A stretch of 64,000 nt of DNA, from contig NZ_JAUYTT010000025.1 in NCBI RefSeq assembly GCF_030695035.1, forward strand, positions 1 to 64,000. The letters run 5' to 3'. The notes under the pieces were generated by a model. It did not search any database. It was not told the origin of the DNA and worked only from the letters and a program-made list of their open reading frames with translations. The position numbers and the translations under genes were made by a program. The stretch is from Frigidibacter sp. (GTDB taxonomy: Bacteria; Pseudomonadota; Alphaproteobacteria; Rhodobacterales; Rhodobacteraceae). Below, piece after piece: positions 8,194-17,826 of this stretch (its first letter is position 1; each line of letters begins with the position of its first letter).

Positions 8194-9312
8194 ATGGCGC
8201 CCAAGCGTCCCACGGGTGCGGGGGCGCTCCCGGCTCATTCGGTCGAGCCCCACGCTACCCATATGCCCGACCCGGCGCAGCTTTATGCGGCGCTGGACCT
8301 CGGGACCAACAGTTGTCGCATGTTGATTGCCCGCCCGAAGGGTGCGCAATTCCATGTCGTTGACAGCTTTTCCAAGACGGTCCAGCTGGGCCAGGGGCTT
8401 GAGGCCTCGGGCAAGCTCTCGCGGGCCTCGATGGCGCGCACGGTGCAGGCGCTGCAGATCTGCCGCCGCAAGATCGAGCAGCACCAGGTGCGCCACATGC
8501 GGCTGGTGGCGACCGAGGCCTGCCGGCGCGCGCGCAATGCCCGCGACTTCATCCGCTATGTGCGGCGTGAGACCGGCTTGCCGCTGGAGATCATCGAGCC
8601 CGAGGAAGAGGCGCGGCTGGCGGTGATTTCCTGCGCGCCGCTGGTCAGCAAGAGCACCGAACAGCTGCTGGTGGTGGATATCGGCGGCGGGTCCACGGAA
8701 CTGGTGTGGATAGATATTTCCGGCGTGCCGGGGCCGGACCGGCCGCGGGCGATCATGCGGCTGTCGGGCGGGTTCCGCAGCGACCCGGCGGCGCTGGAAC
8801 CGGCGGCGAAGGTGGTGGACTGGATCTCGGTCCCGCTGGGGGTGGCGACGCTGAAGGACCAGTTTCAGGACGTGGAGGATGATGCGGCGCGATTTGCGCT
8901 GATGAGCTGGTATTTCGAGGAAAAGCTGGCCGATTTCTCACCCTACAACTCCGCGCAGGCGCGCGAGGGGTTCCAGATCATCGGCACCTCGGGCACCGTG
9001 ACGACGGTGGCTGCCAGCCATCTGGGCCTGCGCCGCTATGACCGCACCAAGGTGGACGGGTTGCGCATGTCCTCGGACCAGATCGACCGGGTGATCCGGG
9101 ATTACCTCGCGCTGGGGCCGGAGGGGCGGCGGACCGACCCGCGGATCGGGCGTGACCGGCATACGCTGATCATGTCGGGGGCGGCGATCTTGCAGGCGCT
9201 GATGCGGATCTGGCCGACCGACAAGCTGTCGGTGGCGGACCGGGGGCTGCGCGAGGGGCTGCTTTATGCGCAGATGTCGGCGGACGGGGTGCTGGAGGAA
9301 GGGCCTTACTGA
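8194..9312 (+). CDS. ppx: Ppx/GppA family exopolyphosphatase or pppGpp phosphatase
   Basis: Hydrolyses polyphosphate ends or pppGpp. The 372-residue protein has the ASKHA phosphate-1 loop ALDLGTNSCRMLIA, the catalytic-glutamate region VATEACRRARN, the phosphate-2 loop VVDIGGGSTELVW and the adenosine-type loop IIGTSGTVTTVAA. It lacks the extra C-terminal HD domain of long E. coli-type Ppx, as is usual in alphaproteobacteria. The ATG at 8194 is preceded by GGAGGG at 7 nt; a GTG six bases upstream is possible. rlmE follows in the same direction after 100 bp. Ppx and GppA activities cannot be separated from sequence. Confidence 0.88.
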   Translation: MAPKRPTGAGALPAHSVEPHATHMPDPAQLYAALDLGTNSCRMLIARPKGAQFHVVDSFSKTVQLGQGLEASGKLSRASMARTVQALQICRRKIEQHQVRHMRLVATEACRRARNARDFIRYVRRETGLPLEIIEPEEEARLAVISCAPLVSKSTEQLLVVDIGGGSTELVWIDISGVPGPDRPRAIMRLSGGFRSDPAALEPAAKVVDWISVPLGVATLKDQFQDVEDDAARFALMSWYFEEKLADFSPYNSAQAREGFQIIGTSGTVTTVAASHLGLRRYDRTKVDGLRMSSDQIDRVIRDYLALGPEGRRTDPRIGRDRHTLIMSGAAILQALMRIWPTDKLSVADRGLREGLLYAQMSADGVLEEGPY

Positions 9313-9412
9313 GGTTGCAGGCGGGCCTTCAGGCGCGTATCTGGGCCGATGATATGCCGCAGGCCGACGAATAGTTAAGGCCGGGTTTGCGGGCGGCGAG
9401 AGGATTGCGGGA

Positions 9413-10195
9413 ATGGTCAAGACACCGGGAAAATCGGGCGGGGCGAGTGGCGCGGGCGGCAGCGCCTCGGGCCGCGGTCAGCGCGAGCTGAGGGTGCGGG
9501 TCAAGTCCGCCAAGGGGCGCAAGCTGTCCTCGACGCTGTGGCTGGAGCGGCAGCTGAACGATCCCTATGTGGTGCGCGCCCGCAAGGAAGGCTACCGGGG
9601 GCGGGCGGCTTACAAGATCCTGGAACTGGACGATAAATTCCGCTTCCTGGTGCCGGGCGCGCGGGTGGTTGACCTTGGCTGCGCGCCGGGCGGCTGGTGT
9701 CAGGTGGCGGTGAGCCGGGTGAATGCGCTTGGCGACAAGTCCAGCAAGAAGATCGGCACCGTGCTGGGGGTGGACCTTCAGGAGATGGAGGCGATTGCCG
9801 GGGCCGATATCCATCAGCTGGATTTCCTTGCGGATGACGCCGATGCGCTGGTCAAGGGTTGGCTTGGCGGGCCGGCGGATGTGGTGATGTCGGACATGGC
9901 GGCGGCGAGTTCGGGGCACAAGGGCACCGATCACTTGCGGATCATCGCGCTTTGCGAGGCGGCGGCGCAGTTTGCCTTCGACGTGCTGGAAGAGGGCGGG
10001 ACCTTCGTGGCGAAGGTGCTGGCGGGCGGGGCGGAGCAGGAGTTGCAGACGTTGCTGAAGAAGAACTTCCGCAAGGTGGCGAATGTGAAGCCCCCCGCAA
10101 GCCGGGCGGACAGTTCCGAGAAGTTCGTTGTGGCGCAGGGGTTTAAGGGGCGCAATGCGGCTCAGGATGAGGGCGATGCCGACCCCGAAGAGTGA
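9413..10195 (+). CDS. rlmE: 23S rRNA (uridine2552-2'-O)-methyltransferase RlmE (FtsJ/RrmJ)
   Basis: Methylates the ribose of U2552 in the ribosomal A-loop. The 260-residue product has the SAM motif [13 protein letters not shown], a catalytic Lys early in [14 protein letters not shown]-like context ([14 protein letters not shown]), Asp in [12 protein letters not shown], Lys in FVAKVLAGG and Glu near the C-terminus, matching the K-D-K-E tetrad of the FtsJ family. A basic, Gly/Ser-rich N-terminal tail of about 35 residues precedes the domain. The next gene starts inside its 3' end, so translation may be coupled. Confidence 0.93.
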   Translation: MVKTPGKSGGASGAGGSASGRGQRELRVRVKSAKGRKLSSTLWLERQLNDPYVVRARKEGYRGRAAYKILELDDKFRFLVPGARVVDLGCAPGGWCQVAVSRVNALGDKSSKKIGTVLGVDLQEMEAIAGADIHQLDFLADDADALVKGWLGGPADVVMSDMAAASSGHKGTDHLRIIALCEAAAQFAFDVLEEGGTFVAKVLAGGAEQELQTLLKKNFRKVANVKPPASRADSSEKFVVAQGFKGRNAAQDEGDADPEE

Positions 10196-11339
10196 CCGGC
10201 TGCGGCTGGCCTGCGCGGATGCGGGGCTGGAGATCGACCTTGCGCGCGGGGTGTTAACCGATCTTTGGTTCGGGTCTGTGGGGCGGGTGATCCGGCCGTT
10301 GCACCGGGCGCATTGGGTTGGGCAGGCGGTGCCGGATGGCCTAGCGCCGGTGGAGGCGGGGCTGGAGGGGGATTTCCTGTCGGCGCCGTTCGGGCGGGAT
10401 GATCTGGAGCCGGGCGAGCCGATCCATGGGCCGAGCGCCAATACCGCCTGGCGGGTGGTTGCCGTGAGCGAGGCGCCGGGCGCGGCGGAGGCGGTTCTGG
10501 AGCTGGTGGCTCCGGTGCGGGGCGCGCGGATTTTCAAGCATTTGCAATTGGTTGGCGGGGTTCCGTTTTTGCGGCAGACCCACCGGATTGAAGGTGGCAG
10601 CGGCAGTCTGACGCTGGCGCATCATCCGATGATCCGCTTTGCAGGACGGGGATGGCTGTCGTTTTCGGCCAAGCGGGCGGCTTTGACCGGGCTGCATGTG
10701 GAGCCGGGGCGGCATCGGCTGGTGCCGGGAGGGCGGTCCGAAGACCTCGGCGCGCTGCCGGGGATGGCGGGGCCAGTGTCGCTGTTCGAGTATCCGCAGG
10801 GGGATTGGGCGGCATGTGGAAACCATGCAGAACCCATGCATATGTCATATGTAAACGAGAATAGTCGGGAATTGGGGCCGGCGGCGCCCTTGGGGCATGA
10901 GGATTTCCTGACCTTGGTGGAGGCGGCGGGCAACGGCCTCGGCTGGACGGCGGCACTACGCGAGGCGGAGGATGATCTTGTGCTGGCGCTGAAGGACCCG
11001 GCCGAGCTGCCGGTGACGATGCTGTGGCTGTCGAATGGCGGGCGGGATGCGGCGCCCTGGGACGGGCGGCACCGGGGGGTGCTGGGGATCGAGGATGGCA
11101 TCACCGCGGGGGATGAGGGGAACCGCGCGGCGGCGGGTGTAAACCGGGTGGCGGCGGAGGGGGCGGCGAGCTGTCTGGCGCTGGCCCCGGGGCGGGTGCA
11201 TGTGGTGCGGCATCTGCTGGGGGCGGTGCCGCGGCCGGCGGGGTGGGTTTCGGTGGACGCGGTGCGGGTGGCGGGGGAGAGGCTTGTGCTGACGGGGGCG
11301 GGCGGGGAGGTTGCGCTGGCGTATGCGGGGCCGTTTTGA
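10176..11339 (+). CDS. Galactose mutarotase-fold protein (aldose 1-epimerase-like), hypothetical
   Basis: The 387-residue product has a beta-rich profile with [13 protein letters not shown] near the start, [10 protein letters not shown], an [19 protein letters not shown] strand-turn region and a central RQTHRIEGG, reminiscent of galactose mutarotase-like folds acting on sugars. No catalytic pair can be assigned with certainty, so substrate and reaction are unknown. Of three in-frame ATGs (10155, 10167, 10176) the last follows GAGGG best. A 66-bp AT-rich patch (10814-10879), much lower in GC than the rest of the gene, encodes residues around [20 protein letters not shown] and is repeated elsewhere in the window, suggesting an in-frame insertion. 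Confidence 0.6.
   Translation: MPTPKSDRLRLACADAGLEIDLARGVLTDLWFGSVGRVIRPLHRAHWVGQAVPDGLAPVEAGLEGDFLSAPFGRDDLEPGEPIHGPSANTAWRVVAVSEAPGAAEAVLELVAPVRGARIFKHLQLVGGVPFLRQTHRIEGGSGSLTLAHHPMIRFAGRGWLSFSAKRAALTGLHVEPGRHRLVPGGRSEDLGALPGMAGPVSLFEYPQGDWAACGNHAEPMHMSYVNENSRELGPAAPLGHEDFLTLVEAAGNGLGWTAALREAEDDLVLALKDPAELPVTMLWLSNGGRDAAPWDGRHRGVLGIEDGITAGDEGNRAAAGVNRVAAEGAASCLALAPGRVHVVRHLLGAVPRPAGWVSVDAVRVAGERLVLTGAGGEVALAYAGPF
10814..10879 (+). repeat. 66-bp AT-rich dispersed repeat, copy 1 (inside a coding sequence)
   Basis: Aligned without gaps to 44814-44879, 52 of 66 positions are identical by eye. Conserved blocks are ATGTGGAAACCAT, ATGTCATATGTA and AGTCGGGAATTGGGGCC. Here the element is read in frame by the mutarotase-like gene; the other copy is in non-coding DNA. 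Both stand out as AT-rich islands in roughly 70% GC surroundings. Confidence 0.75.
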
Positions 11340-11732
11340 GGGCTACCCGCTTTTCGCGGTGTGCGAGAGCTTGGCGTTCTTCTTGCGGCGCTCTCATTAG
11401 CGAAGGCCATCGCCTTCGCCATGCGCTGAGAGTGCATTTTGCACCGGACGGGCCCCCAAAGGGCCCGGCCAGCGCCCGCCCCGCCCCTGGCGGGCGCTTC
11501 TCGCCCGCCAGGTCGGGCGCTGTCCTCATACGGTCTTGCGTTGCCAGCGGCTCCGGGCGATGGGTCCCGCGGCGGGCGGGGGCGAGGCAGTGCCTCGCCT
11601 TTTCCCGCCCGAACAGGCGCGCCCGAGAGTGGCAATATCCCATTCACCCCTCCCCACACGCCCCTGTTGCATGAATCCCGCATTGCCCTATCCTTGATCG
11701 CCAATGGACCGACAACGCGGGGAGGCGTTCCG
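11340..11732. other. Intergenic region with structured repeat
   Basis: No credible gene is seen between the mutarotase-like gene and the AcoR-like regulator. The first 60 bp are unremarkable, 11400-11614 is the structured repeat described separately, and the final 118 bp should contain the regulator's promoter; its ribosome-binding site GGGGAGG lies at 11719-11725. Confidence 0.6.
11400..11614 (+). repeat. 215-bp structured 3'-region repeat, copy 1
   Basis: Nearly the same sequence occurs inverted at 54240-54450, outside one variable stretch of about 25 nt. It folds into successive hairpins: GCGAAGGC/GCCTTCGC at 11400-11419, a GGGCCC pair, CCTGGCGGGCG/CGCCCGCCAGG (11 bp, loop CTTCT) and finally GGCGAGGCAGTGCCTCGCC followed by TTTT at 11581-11603, which resembles an intrinsic terminator. 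It begins 61 nt after the stop of the upstream gene and runs in the same direction. It could be a 3'-UTR element, a small RNA gene or a mobile palindrome. Confidence 0.75.
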
Positions 11733-12698
11733 GTGGCAAGGCTCAACCCAGATCCACGGCGCGACCATGCGCAGATCGTGCGCGAGGTGGCGCTGTCTTC
11801 GGCGGCAGCGGGGCGGTCGGCCTTTGCGGCGTCGTGGCGGCGATCCTTGCTGCATCATCACATCGACCCGGCCACGGGCACCGAGCCTGCGCGGCTGACA
11901 GAAGCGGAATTGCGCGCGCGGACAGAGGCTTCGGGGCTGCTTGTCTCCATCGCCGGGCCGATCCTGGATCGGCTGGCGCGGGCGGCGGGGGAGGCGGGCT
12001 GCGCGGTGATGCTGTCCGATCCCGAGGGGCTGATCCTTGATGAGCGGATCCGCGAGGCGGACCAGGAGCATTTCCACGGATCCGGCCTTGCCCCCGGCAG
12101 CGACTGGAGCGAATCGGCCGAAGGCACCAACGGGATTGGCACCTGCCTGGCCGAGCGCCGCCCGGTGCTGGTGCTGCGCGACCAGCATTTCCGCGCCCGC
12201 AACACCGCGCTGACCTGCATGGGCGCGCCGGTCTTTGGCGCGGGGGCGGAACTGGCGGGGGTGATCGACGTGTCCTCGGTGCGCGAGGATCTGGCCGAGG
12301 GCTATGCGCGGCTGATCGCGCTGACGGTGCAGGACGCGGCGCAGCGGATCGAGGCGGAACTGTTCCGCGCGGCCTTTGCCGGCTTGCGGATTCTGGCGCC
12401 CGACTCGGTGGAGGATGGGGGCGGCCCGTCGCTGCTGGCCATTGACCGGGATGATCTGATCGTGGGGGCCACCCGCGCTGCGCGGCGGAGCCTTGGGTTC
12501 GATCCGGCGCTTCTGGGGCGGCTTCCCGCGCGCGATCTGCTGCGTGAGGGCGCCTCGGGGCTGGATGAGGCGATGCGGGCGGAATTGCACCGGGCGCTGG
12601 CGCGCGCGGGGGGCAATGTCTCGGCTGCGGCGCGGGAACTGGGGATCGGGCGGGCGACGTTCTACCGGAAGATGAAGGCGCTCGGGCTCGGCGACTGA
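11733..12698 (+). CDS. GAF-Fis transcriptional regulator, AcoR-like without AAA+ domain
   Basis: A 321-residue regulator. Residues about 60-215 resemble the GAF sensor of AcoR-type activators (SWRRSLLHHHIDP, then ESAEGTNGIGTCLAE, and GAPVFGAGAELAGVIDVSS). The C-terminus is a Fis-type helix-turn-helix (GGNVSAAARELGIGRATFYR). The central sigma54-activating ATPase domain expected between them is missing, so it probably works with a standard sigma factor or as a repressor. The GTG start follows GGGGAGG at 7 nt. It lies directly upstream of the aldehyde and alcohol dehydrogenase genes, which are its likely targets, responding to alcohols or aldehydes. Confidence 0.82.
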   Translation: MARLNPDPRRDHAQIVREVALSSAAAGRSAFAASWRRSLLHHHIDPATGTEPARLTEAELRARTEASGLLVSIAGPILDRLARAAGEAGCAVMLSDPEGLILDERIREADQEHFHGSGLAPGSDWSESAEGTNGIGTCLAERRPVLVLRDQHFRARNTALTCMGAPVFGAGAELAGVIDVSSVREDLAEGYARLIALTVQDAAQRIEAELFRAAFAGLRILAPDSVEDGGGPSLLAIDRDDLIVGATRAARRSLGFDPALLGRLPARDLLREGASGLDEAMRAELHRALARAGGNVSAAARELGIGRATFYRKMKALGLGD

Positions 12699-12736
12699 GC
12701 CGCGCCCCCCCGTTTCCCGCATTCTGCACCTGCACC

Positions 12737-12754
12737 TGTCTCACCAGCGAGACA
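12737..12754. promoter_or_regulatory. Candidate operator TGTCTC-N6-GAGACA upstream of the aldehyde dehydrogenase gene
   Basis: A perfect 6-bp inverted repeat with a 6-nt spacer lies in the 159-bp gap between the AcoR-like regulator and its presumed target. Dyads of this size are typical of Fis-type HTH dimers. No clear sigma54 -24/-12 promoter was found nearby, in keeping with the missing AAA+ domain of the regulator. Confidence 0.4.
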
Positions 12755-12857
12755 CCCGGCCCATGCACGCCATGCAGGCCGGCTATGCACGACCCGCACC
12801 AGCCGTCATGGTTCTCCCATCGCCCCGGAGGAGGGGCATCACTCGGGAGGAACTACC

Positions 12858-14384
<1,527 letters not shown>

Positions 14385-14458
14385 TCGGCGGCGGGCGGGG
14401 ATGTCCCCGCCCGCAGCACGGCGGGGCGGGGGCCCGAACATTGAATGGAGACAAGGCC

Positions 14459-15487
14459 ATGACAAGAATGATGAAAGCTGCGGTTGTCCGCGAGTTCGGG
14501 GCCCCGCTTGTCATCGAGGACGCCCCGGTCCCCGAGCCCGGCGCAGGCGAGATCCAGGTCAAGATCGAGGCCTGCGGCGTGTGCCACACCGATCTGCATG
14601 CCGCGCATGGGGACTGGCCGGTAAAGCCCAATCCGCCGTTCATTCCGGGGCATGAGGGTGTGGGCTATGTCTCTGCCATCGGCAGCGGCGTGACCTCTGT
14701 GAAAGAGGGCGACCGGGTGGGGGTGCCGTGGCTCTATACCGCCTGCGGCTTTTGCGACCATTGCCTCGGCGGCTGGGAGACGCTGTGCGAGAAGCAGAGC
14801 AATACCGGCTATTCGGTGAATGGCGGCTTTGCCGAATATGCCATCGCCGATCCGGCCTTTGTCGGGCATCTGCCGGACAATCTTGGCTTTGTGGAACTGG
14901 CGCCGGTGCTGTGCGCCGGGGTCACGGTCTACAAGGGCCTGAAGATGACCGAGACCAAGCCCGGCGACTGGGTGGCGATTTCGGGGATTGGCGGGCTTGG
15001 CCATATGGCGGTGCAATATGCCCGCGCGATGGGGCTGCATGTGGCGGCGGTGGATATCGACCCGGCCAAGCTGCGGCTGGCCGAGGAACTGGGCGCCGAG
15101 ATCACCATCAACGCGATGAACACCGATCCGGGCACCTTCCTGCGCAAGGAAATCGGCGGCGCGCAGGGCGTGCTGGTGACGGCGGTGTCGCGCTCGGCCT
15201 TTGCTCAGGCGCTGAAGATGGCGCGGCGCGGCGGCACCATCGTGCTGAACGGTCTGCCGCCCGGGGATTTCCCGCTGCCGATCTTCGACATGGTGCTGGA
15301 AGGCATCACCGTGCGCGGGTCCATCGTCGGCACCCGGCTCGACCTGAAGGAAAGCCTTGAGTTTGCCGGGCGCGGGCTGGTGCGGGCCCATACCGCCACG
15401 GCGCGGATCGAAGAGATCAACGATGTCTTCGCGCGGATGCAGGCCGGCAAGATCGACGGACGCATCGTGCTGGACATGTCGGCCTGA
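14459..15487 (+). CDS. adhP: Zinc-dependent alcohol dehydrogenase AdhP
   Basis: Interconverts primary alcohols and aldehydes with NAD. The 342-residue medium-chain dehydrogenase has the catalytic zinc ligands in CGVCHTDLHAAHGDWP and GHEGVGYV, the structural-zinc cysteines in CGFCDHCLGGWETLC, and the Rossmann motif GIGGLGHMAVQYA. GGAG precedes the ATG. It lies 74 bp after the aldehyde dehydrogenase gene in the same direction, so the two enzymes should act in sequence on the same alcohol. Confidence 0.92.
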   Translation: MTRMMKAAVVREFGAPLVIEDAPVPEPGAGEIQVKIEACGVCHTDLHAAHGDWPVKPNPPFIPGHEGVGYVSAIGSGVTSVKEGDRVGVPWLYTACGFCDHCLGGWETLCEKQSNTGYSVNGGFAEYAIADPAFVGHLPDNLGFVELAPVLCAGVTVYKGLKMTETKPGDWVAISGIGGLGHMAVQYARAMGLHVAAVDIDPAKLRLAEELGAEITINAMNTDPGTFLRKEIGGAQGVLVTAVSRSAFAQALKMARRGGTIVLNGLPPGDFPLPIFDMVLEGITVRGSIVGTRLDLKESLEFAGRGLVRAHTATARIEEINDVFARMQAGKIDGRIVLDMSA

Positions 15488-15495
15488 GGCGGGGT

Positions 15496-15522
15496 GCCCG
15501 CCGACCTTGGGGGGCGGCGGGC
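15496..15522 (+). terminator. Hairpin 3' of adhP
   Basis: GCCCGCCG and CGGCGGGC form an 8-bp stem with an 11-nt loop just after the adhP stop. There is no U-tract, so it is a weak or Rho-assisted terminator candidate. Confidence 0.4.
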
Positions 15523-15636
15523 GCCGGGGCTCAGGCGTGCATTAAGGAAATGTTTGCAAAGGCTTGGCAGCGTGGCAAGGTGCAGGCGGCGCGATGTGCG
15601 CCGTGTCGGGGGCGGCAATCCCCGTTGGAGTGATTT

Positions 15637-15963
15637 ATGATGAAATCCGTTTCGCGCCTCGTGTTTTGGGGCGCCTTGGCGACGCTTGCCGCCGGTCCGG
15701 CGCTTGCGCAGGATCTGACCTTCGAACTGATCAATGTTAGTGGCTACGATCTGGTCGAGTTCTATACTTCGCCCGTCGACGTGGGGGACTGGGAGGAAGA
15801 CGTGTTCGGCACCGGCGTTTTGCCCTCGGGCAATTCCGTCGATGTGACGATCGCCGATGGCCGCACCCAATGCAGCTATGACCTTCGCTTCGTGTTCGAC
15901 GATGGCGATGTCATCGAGGACAGCGCCGATCTGTGCGAAACCGGCAGCTACACGATCGAGTGA
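15637..15963 (+). CDS. Small acidic exported protein, hypothetical
   Basis: A 108-residue protein with a clear Sec signal peptide (RLVFWGALATLAAGPALAQ, cleavage after ALA near residue 24). The mature part is about 84 residues, strongly acidic and probably all-beta, with NVSGYDLVEFYTSP and two cysteines (TQCSYDLRF and LCETGSY) that may form a disulfide. I recognise it only as a type of small periplasmic protein seen in Rhodobacterales; its role is unknown. It stands alone between the adhP terminator and a tandem hairpin array that begins at its stop codon. Confidence 0.75.
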   Translation: MMKSVSRLVFWGALATLAAGPALAQDLTFELINVSGYDLVEFYTSPVDVGDWEEDVFGTGVLPSGNSVDVTIADGRTQCSYDLRFVFDDGDVIEDSADLCETGSYTIE

Positions 15964-16101
15964 TGCCCGTTTCGGGGTGATATGAGTGACGCCCTGTTCG
16001 GGCACATGAGTGACGCCCTGTTCGGGCCACATGAGTGACGCCCTGTTCGGGCGGTGTGATTGATGCCCCGTTCGGGCGTTCCAGTGACGCCCCGTTCGGG
16101 C
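15961..16101. repeat. Tandem array of six ~25-bp hairpin units
   Basis: Units begin at 15961, 15987, 16011, 16036, 16061 and 16085 (spacing 24-26 bp), each containing TGAYGCCC-Y-GTTCGGG, where GCCC and GGGC can pair across a 5-nt loop. The three middle units are almost identical and joined by (C)ACATGAG. The first unit is degenerate and includes the stop codon of the preceding gene. Confidence 0.85.
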
Positions 16102-16106
16102 GATGA

Positions 16107-16135
16107 CAGGCCGGGCGGCGTTGCTGCCCGGCCTG
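16107..16135. terminator. Bidirectional terminator-like hairpin
   Basis: CAGGCCGGGC and GCCCGGCCTG form a perfect 10-bp stem with a 9-nt loop between convergent genes (stop at 15963 on plus, stop at 16155 on minus). A short TTCGT follows on the plus strand. Confidence 0.6.
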
Positions 16136-16154
16136 TTCGTATCTCGCAGGGCGC

Positions 16155-16583
16155 TCAGGGCAGCCCGGCGGTGCGGCGGGCGAGGGCGACGACATCGTGG
16201 CTGAAGGCTGGATCGTCCGGGTCCAGATCGGCAAACCGGAACCATCCCGCGTCGCTGGCATCATCGGCGGCAACCGGCTCGCCCTGAACCCACGTACAGG
16301 CGACGGCGATCAGGATGAAATGGTGGCGCAACTCGCCGTCCGCGTCCCGGTCCAGCACGTCGAGCGCGTCAATCACGGCGCCGGCGGTGGCTGTCACGCC
16401 CGTCTCTTCGCCAAGCTCGCGCAAGGCGGCCTCGGCCAGCGTCTCGCCCGGCTCGACCTTGCCGCCCGGAAAGCCCCAGAGCCCGGCATCTGGCGGGTTG
16501 ATCCGGCGCACCAGAAGCACCTCTGGCCCGCGCAGAACGACCGCGATGACGGCGGCGATGGGGCGGGTGGGGGCGTTGCTCAT
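16155..16583 (-). CDS. NUDIX hydrolase, MutT-like
   Basis: Cleaves nucleoside diphosphates linked to X, possibly oxidised dNTPs. The 142-residue protein carries a complete Nudix box: [15 protein letters not shown] followed by RELGEETGV, with the GX5EX7REUXEEXGU spacing. The opening strand ([21 protein letters not shown]) and the [13 protein letters not shown] approach are MutT/CtxR-like. The ATG at 16583 follows GAGG at 8 nt and is preferred to one 27 nt upstream that lacks a ribosome-binding site. Substrate cannot be assigned. The gene ends next to a bidirectional terminator. Confidence 0.85.
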   Translation of the reverse strand: MSNAPTRPIAAVIAVVLRGPEVLLVRRINPPDAGLWGFPGGKVEPGETLAEAALRELGEETGVTATAGAVIDALDVLDRDADGELRHHFILIAVACTWVQGEPVAADDASDAGWFRFADLDPDDPAFSHDVVALARRTAGLP

Positions 16584-16623
16584 CGAGGGATCCTCGCCGC
16601 TGCGGTTCACCGGCAGGCGCGGG

Positions 16624-17163
16624 TTACCGTCCGGTATCTGCCTTCGCCGATTTCGCGGCGATCTTCATGACTTTGCCCTTCATCGCGATCCAGTCCATCA
16701 GCGCCAGCAGCACGCCCGAGATCACGAATACCAGATGGATGATCACCATCCAGCGGATCTTGTCGTCGCTATAGGTGCCGACATCCATGAACACTTTCAG
16801 CAGATGGATCCCGGAAATGGCGACGATCGAGGCGACGAGCTTGAGCTTGAGGGTCGAGAAATCGACCTCGCCCTGCCAGTCGGGCCGGTCTTCATGCCCG
16901 CTCAGGTCCATGCGGCTGACGAAATTCTCGTAGCCCGAAAAGATCACGATCAGCAGCAGGTTGGCGGCAAGGCTGAGGTCGATCAGCGCCAGCGCGCCCA
17001 GAACGGCGTCATCGACCGTCATCCCCGGGATCGACAGGGCAAAATGCACCAGCTCCATCAGGAAGGCATAGAGCAGGATCAGCAGGGCCCCGACCAGCCC
17101 CAGATACATCGGCGCCATCAGCCAGCGGCTGGCGAACAGCCCGCGTTCGATAAGTCGTTCCAT
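16624..17163 (-). CDS. UPF0114/YqhA (TIGR00645) family membrane protein
   Basis: A 179-residue inner-membrane protein with about four transmembrane segments (around residues 12-38, 52-75, 107-128 and 137-158). The start [20 protein letters not shown] and the central [11 protein letters not shown] motif are characteristic of the UPF0114/YqhA family. Function is unknown in any organism I know of. The start is the first ATG whose product matches the family N-terminus. It lies 40 bp upstream of the NUDIX gene on the same strand and may be co-transcribed. Confidence 0.85.
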   Translation of the reverse strand: MERLIERGLFASRWLMAPMYLGLVGALLILLYAFLMELVHFALSIPGMTVDDAVLGALALIDLSLAANLLLIVIFSGYENFVSRMDLSGHEDRPDWQGEVDFSTLKLKLVASIVAISGIHLLKVFMDVGTYSDDKIRWMVIIHLVFVISGVLLALMDWIAMKGKVMKIAAKSAKADTGR

Positions 17164-17294
17164 GGTTCCGCATCCTGCCTTGTTGCAGCGCAGCATTACG
17201 GCAGGATTGGCGAGCGGTCAAAGGCGATCTGGGGCTGCGGCAGCGCGGGCGCGGCGCGGGCTGGGGGGCGCACAGGGCGCCCCCGCGGCAGGTG

Positions 17295-17645
17295 TCAGGC
17301 TTGCGCGGCGACCACGATGATCTCGACCTTGTAATCCGGGGTCGCCAGCTTCGACTCGCCGGTGGCACGGGCCGGGGTGGCGCCTGCGGGGGCCCAGTCG
17401 TCCCAGACGGCGTTCATCTCGGCGAAGGTGGCCATATCGGCCAGCCAGATCTGCGCGGTCAGGATGCGGGTCTTGTCGGAGCCGGCGGCGGCCAACAGGC
17501 GGTCGATCTCGGACAGGACGGTGCGGGTCTGGTCGGTGACGCTTTCGCCCGGGTTGCCGACCTGGCCGGCCAGATAGACGAGGCCATTGTGGATCACGGC
17601 CTGGCTCATGCGCGGGCCGGATTCGATGCGGGTGATGTCGGACAT
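17295..17645 (-). CDS. RidA family reactive-intermediate deaminase-like protein
   Basis: RidA proteins hydrolyse enamine/imine intermediates from PLP enzymes. The 116-residue product has the YjgF/RidA pattern: IESGPRMSQAVIHNGLVYLAGQV near the start is typical of the Rid6/7-like branch, followed by DQTRTVLSEIDRLLAAAG and a C-terminal VEIIVVAAQA strand. The usual catalytic arginine of archetypal RidA near residue 105 is not evident (PDYKVEII in its place), so deaminase activity is uncertain. The ATG at 17645 follows GGAGAG. Confidence 0.82.
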   Translation of the reverse strand: MSDITRIESGPRMSQAVIHNGLVYLAGQVGNPGESVTDQTRTVLSEIDRLLAAAGSDKTRILTAQIWLADMATFAEMNAVWDDWAPAGATPARATGESKLATPDYKVEIIVVAAQA

Positions 17646-17826
17646 GGTCTCTCTCCTGCGTTCGGACTGCTCCGGGTCATAGCCCGTGCCGCGGGGCGGG
17701 ACCAGATGGTTTTGCCACCCCGCGGCGCGCGGAGCAGGGTGCAGGATCATGCAGAGAGAAGCGGAGGCGGAGAGGAAGGGTTGGACGACCCTGGTGCTTG
17801 CCGGCACCCGGGCCGCCCGAGACGTA

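Noticed and set aside
11439-11732. N-terminal extension of the AcoR-like regulator over the structured repeat
   Set aside because: A similar peptide is encoded over the other repeat copy on the ssb side, so the frame reflects the repeat and not a protein domain. The GTG at 11733 has an excellent ribosome-binding site.
12699-12857. Sigma54 promoter of the aldehyde dehydrogenase gene
   Set aside because: No sequence close to TGGCAC-N5-TTGC was found, and the regulator lacks the ATPase domain needed for sigma54.
15961-16101. CRISPR array
   Set aside because: The repeats are contiguous, about 25 bp, with spacers of only a few bases that are themselves alike. There are no unique spacers and no cas genes.
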